This document shows, piece by piece, positions 22,401-23,626 of a stretch of DNA of 23,626 nt. Position numbers and translations under genes: made by a program. Location of the stretch: the NCBI GenBank assembly GCA_009602725.1, contig WELB01000019.1, positions 1,128,664 to 1,152,289 of the forward strand. Direction: 5' to 3'. Position 1 is the first letter of the stretch. Every line of letters begins with the position of its first letter. The stretch is from Spirogloea muscicola. Its lineage: Eukaryota > Streptophyta > Zygnematophyceae > Spirogloeales > Spirogloeaceae. The notes under the pieces are model-generated. The model saw only the letters and a list, made by a program, of their open reading frames with translations. It was not told where the DNA came from and did not search any database.

Positions 22401-23626
22401 ACGGCGGGCACTTTGACGTTGAGCCGAGCGTATGTGCGGGCGGCAGCATTCACCATTGCCCCCATCGGCAGCCAGGTCATTGCGGTCGAATTCTCAGCAA
22501 AGTATGCAGCTGACGCGGCTGCGTCGCAGTACCAGCATGTTGGGTTTGGCACCGACTTGAATGCCTGCCCGTGGGCTATCATCAGCACAACACGAGGCAC
22601 ATCAGGCCAGCTGTATGCACGGACATGCGACGGAACAAACCTTGAGGAGGTCATTGGCCTCAGTGACAGCTCCCTTGGTGCCTTTCACACGTTCCGCATT
22701 GAGGTGGGTGGCTCTTGTTGGCCCCACGTGCTTCTTCCAGTGTGGTCTCCAGTTTGGTTACTCTGTGTGCACGGTCTTGTGGCCCAGATCTCTCATTGGT
22801 GAAGCCAGACTGGACACGCGGCAGCGAGAGCATGACATGTAACCTCTACCTTTGGCTTGCAGTGGCGTGCGACTGGATTCACATATCTGCTCGACAACGT
22901 CGTGGTGGCAACGTCAAGTGTGACAATCGGCGCCCAGATGAGGCCGATCGGCAGCGTGCTCTCAAGCAACCAGCCCATCCAGCTGACGTTGGACTGGCTG
23001 CACCTTCTACCATACGGTCCCACCTCACCCTCTTGCACGTTCACGTCACGAGCGCTTGCTGCGCCAGGCAGCACACCGGCTCTGTGGACCTCGCTCAGTC
23101 TCGAGGAGGACGTGCCGGCCGGCACGTCTGTCACGTCAGTGAGCTGGAGCTATGGGGACGTCCTGCCGCCGGATGCGTCCTGGACGACGACGGCTCTGCC
23201 TGCCAATGGTGGCCCAGTCTATACACTCGCTGCAAGCCGCTCGACCAAGTACATGGCCTACTCGTTCGTTCTCTCATCGTCAGCTGACGGGCAGCGCACG
23301 GCAGCCATTGGCAGAGTCGCTGTCTCATACCAGCCAGGTGAGCTTCTGTTACATCACCTCACTTGTTTGTGCAAATGGATTACTCGCATGGCTGTTTGTG
23401 CTGTGAGCCGGCTCACACAGTTGCCAGTTTCGGGGCTGGCTGTTCACAGCCCTTGCCCCCTTTCGGAGAGCCACTTTCTTTCATTTGATTTTTCTCTTTT
23501 CATTTTAAATGCGTCTCATTCGCAAGTACATCTGTTTGCCGCAGCTACGCCGCCACCGCCTCCGCCGCCGCCACCCCCGCCTCCTCCGCCGCCCCCGCCT
23601 CCTCCGCCGCCGCCGCGCCCGGCGCC
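10404..23626 (+). CDS. Giant secreted multidomain protein of bacterial type (DMFase-like/DUF4082), 36 exons, 3' partial
   Basis: Exons: 10404-10509, 10628-10758, 11044-11260, 11550-11677, 11975-12061, 12208-12387, 12609-12715, 12810-12937, 13235-13350, 13586-13721, 13890-13995, 14132-14303, 14482-14714, 14905-15142, 15358-15492, 15695-15788, 15925-16157, 16290-16433, 16592-16805, 17020-17201, 17389-17542, 17682-17961, 18243-18468, 18721-18819, 18941-19148, 19261-19375, 19538-19736, 19875-20064, 20285-20347, 20471-20728, 20883-21262, 21380-21842, 21958-22197, 22321-22703, 22863-23337, 23545-end. Every junction agrees in phase, giving 2,300 codons. Order: signal peptide; DMFase-like (about 36-538); Ig-like; DUF4082; Big_5; Rossmann/amidotransferase-like; deacetylase-like (about 1174-1556); two lectin-like modules; third Pro linker. 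From memory, bacterial secreted proteins share this order. Probably wall-bound or extracellular; its substrate is unknown. One in-frame TAA lies at 11570. The last linker runs off the window. Confidence 0.85.
10628..14303 (+). other. N,N-dimethylformamidase beta-like domain (exons 2-12)
   Basis: Residues about 36-538. Landmarks in order: ENCLPG near the start; SFSVLRLGWYNGDGARVV; GLEDCGNWA; LFQTSDTTWQAYNFYG; YKVSYNRPF; FLFNAEYPMIRWLERNGYDV; SVGHDEYWSGGQR; HLAFFSGNTVFWKTRWE; LVCYKETHENAKIDP; GYEWDVDTDNGLRPAGL; and TVQWAWGLDG followed by QQATVNLFADM. DMFase is known as an iron enzyme with Tyr/Glu ligands. A GHDEY / GNTVFW pair occupies the place of the family's H-x-E-Y / GN-x-F-x-W motifs as I recall them, so an active site may survive. 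The substrate is unlikely to be dimethylformamide itself. Confidence 0.75.
11570..11572 (+). other. In-frame TAA inside conserved exon 4
   Basis: With the acceptor TCCTTGCAG (ending 11549) the exon reads G-L-Y-L-A-Q-L, TAA, then T-T-G-N-L-Y-N-Y-V-P-F-I-V-R-Q in the same frame. Both sides fit the family. An AG ending at 11579 is also phase-compatible with exon 3 and would drop 30 nt including the stop. Confidence 0.9.
14482..15070 (+). other. Bacterial Ig-like domain (Big_7 type)
   Basis: Residues about 539-670. The domain shows GASVLISGSANDPG, IGAIEVSTNGGATWHPS, then after an intron ATWTYIF and LAARATDDSFN. The pattern 'EVS.DGG.TWHP...W.Y......AR..DD' is typical of Ig-like repeats that follow catalytic domains in bacterial secreted enzymes. 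Confidence 0.7.
15071..16157 (+). other. DUF4082 domain
   Basis: Residues about 670-849, across exons 14-17. Landmarks are CPCRIFGDSFPAP, then VYFQSDGYVTGMRHY, TARLYQQDCTLLGQ, AGWQNVYFPSPIQVTAATT, VYSPDGRYSD and a closing YYIDVIFDY. These follow the known DUF4082 layout (CPC..IW start, GVKF..D..G.ITG.R.Y, GWQ...F..P..I.A.TTYV, YHAPNG.Y, NYWVDVVF end). The family is thought to be beta-sandwich and carbohydrate-associated; it is non-catalytic as far as I know. Confidence 0.75.
16290..16805 (+). other. Big_5 / SbsA-type Ig-like domain
   Basis: Residues about 850-968. It opens with STSPADQATSVRTSITSVIA, then FTESLDPATVSSSTVTL, VVYTLSDSLDGSTNYVLTI and ends SSDFTSSFTTG. This is the Big_5 signature (SP..GA..V.....I...F...MD..TV....V.L / L.....Y.V.I...........FTT) found in bacterial surface proteins. 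Confidence 0.75.
17020..17961 (+). other. Rossmann / class I amidotransferase-like domain
   Basis: Residues about 969-1173. It contains ILVIVSTTNKFCRYFSEILR, DVAILGDIQAVTAAQ, SLLSNWVAGGGRLIVSWPS, GTSDQWQVD and VAAFTFDIARSVVYTRQGNP. The 'DV.ILG....T.AQ...L.NWV..GG.LI' pattern is that of ThuA/GATase-1-like alpha/beta domains. No catalytic nucleophile is evident, so it may be a structural or binding domain. Confidence 0.6.
17202..17388 (+). other. GC-AG intron of the large gene
   Basis: The exon ends VTAAQ at CAG and is followed by GCAAGC. The next exon starts after GGGCAG with GTT TCA TTG (V-S-L-L-S-N-W), which restores the family pattern TAAQV..L.NWV in phase 0. Downstream GT sites would add residues or break phase. 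Confidence 0.75.
18243..20514 (+). other. Carbohydrate deacetylase-like domain
   Basis: Residues about 1174-1556. Landmarks: IPQADELMRLLSNVI, KPLPKLWYFPNY, VVIILTGDEHGDGN, then WECIRGSSYFY, GFEMGVHVNTGCADWTP, HCIAWSDWATQPKVELSHG, IRLDTNYYYYPP, PMRFADLDGTIIDVFQ, MTDESGQTYPS, ALTVNAHSDSEP and VVSATQMLQWID. The order acidic pair (TGDEHG), HVNT and late AHSD resembles metal-binding motifs of NodB-like deacetylases. From memory the bacterial relatives read TGDDHG, so the second acid is D to E here. Enzyme activity is inferred only. Confidence 0.6.
20471..21842 (+). repeat. C-terminal module copy 1 (linker + ADFAA segment + lectin-like domain)
   Basis: Exons 30-32 (258, 380 and 463 nt; entry phase 1, then 1, 0, exit 1). 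The first holds the end of the deacetylase-like part, a Pro-rich linker (PPSPPPPPPVPSAPTPAPS) and TAADFAA...SDGEVILAPTL. The second holds LTLSRAYVRAAAYT, HVGFGTDLNNCPWALISTTRG and SQLYARTCG. The third starts WRATGFTYLLDGV and holds LRPIGS, LTLDWLHLSPY, DEDVPASTSV and LPPDASWKT. From memory this is the concanavalin/lectin-like C-terminal module of bacterial relatives. Confidence 0.85.
21958..23337 (+). repeat. C-terminal module copy 2
   Basis: Exons 33-35 (240, 383 and 475 nt) with the same intron phases as copy 1. A longer Pro/Ser linker (LPPPTLPPPSPKTSPPILPP) precedes TSTADFAA...SDGEVIVAPTL; then TLTLSRAYVRAAAFT, QHVGFGTDLNACPWAIISTT, WRATGFTYLLDNVVV, QLTLDWLHLLPY, EEDVPAGTSV and VLPPDASWTT. 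Many long identical stretches with copy 1 show tandem duplication after the introns were in place. Confidence 0.9.
23545..23626 (+). repeat. Third proline-rich linker, cut by the window end
   Basis: After acceptor GCCGCAG, in the same phase as the other linkers, the exon encodes A-T then an almost unbroken polyproline run ending R-P-A. The position suggests that a third module follows outside the window. Confidence 0.8.

Noticed and set aside
1-23626. Mobile elements, CRISPR arrays, tRNA or rRNA genes
   Set aside because: No terminal inverted repeats, transposase or reverse-transcriptase motifs, regularly spaced repeats or rRNA signatures were seen. A tRNA scan by eye is not exhaustive.

Overview
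The window looks like nuclear DNA of a green alga (Chlorophyta; the class cannot be fixed from sequence alone). Genes are split by many short spliceosomal introns with (T)GCAG acceptors, exons are GC-rich, two introns use GC-AG borders, a TGTAA poly(A)-type signal follows one gene, and a secreted protein carries SPP/PPP-rich linkers like those of algal wall proteins. No bacterial operon, tRNA, rRNA, CRISPR array or transposon was recognised.

Left part (1-10030). A fragment of a mitochondrial carrier gene (+) is cut by the window start and lacks its last repeat. It is followed by a 12-exon minus-strand gene for tRNA-dihydrouridine synthase 3 (DUS3; 830 to about 6625). Next to the 5' end of DUS3 lie three phase-consistent plus-strand exons (about 6785-7311) encoding only the C-terminus of a protein resembling a UDP-sugar pyrophosphorylase. 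A gene-poor stretch follows, then the minus-strand NOP58 gene (8060-10030). NOP58 loses its N-terminal part exactly at a single N (10031), probably an assembly gap.

Right part (10404-23626 and beyond). One very large plus-strand gene fills the rest. I resolved 36 exons that join in consistent reading phase (6,902 coding nt, about 2,300 codons, still open at the window end). The product has a signal peptide and a domain order that, from memory, matches bacterial secreted proteins annotated as N,N-dimethylformamidase beta-subunit-like/DUF4082 proteins. The order is: DMFase-like domain, Ig-like domain, DUF4082, Big_5/SbsA-type Ig, a Rossmann/amidotransferase-like domain, a deacetylase-like domain, then repeated lectin-like modules joined by proline-rich linkers. 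The best explanation is a bacterial gene captured by an alga, filled with 35 introns, adapted with algal proline-rich linkers and extended by module duplication. One conserved exon holds an in-frame TAA (11570-11572), which an alternative AG acceptor 30 nt downstream would remove in frame.

DUS3 (tRNA modification) and NOP58 (rRNA 2'-O-methylation) are ordinary housekeeping genes and have no evident functional link to the large secreted protein. Because of the N, the physical linkage of the two halves is itself uncertain.
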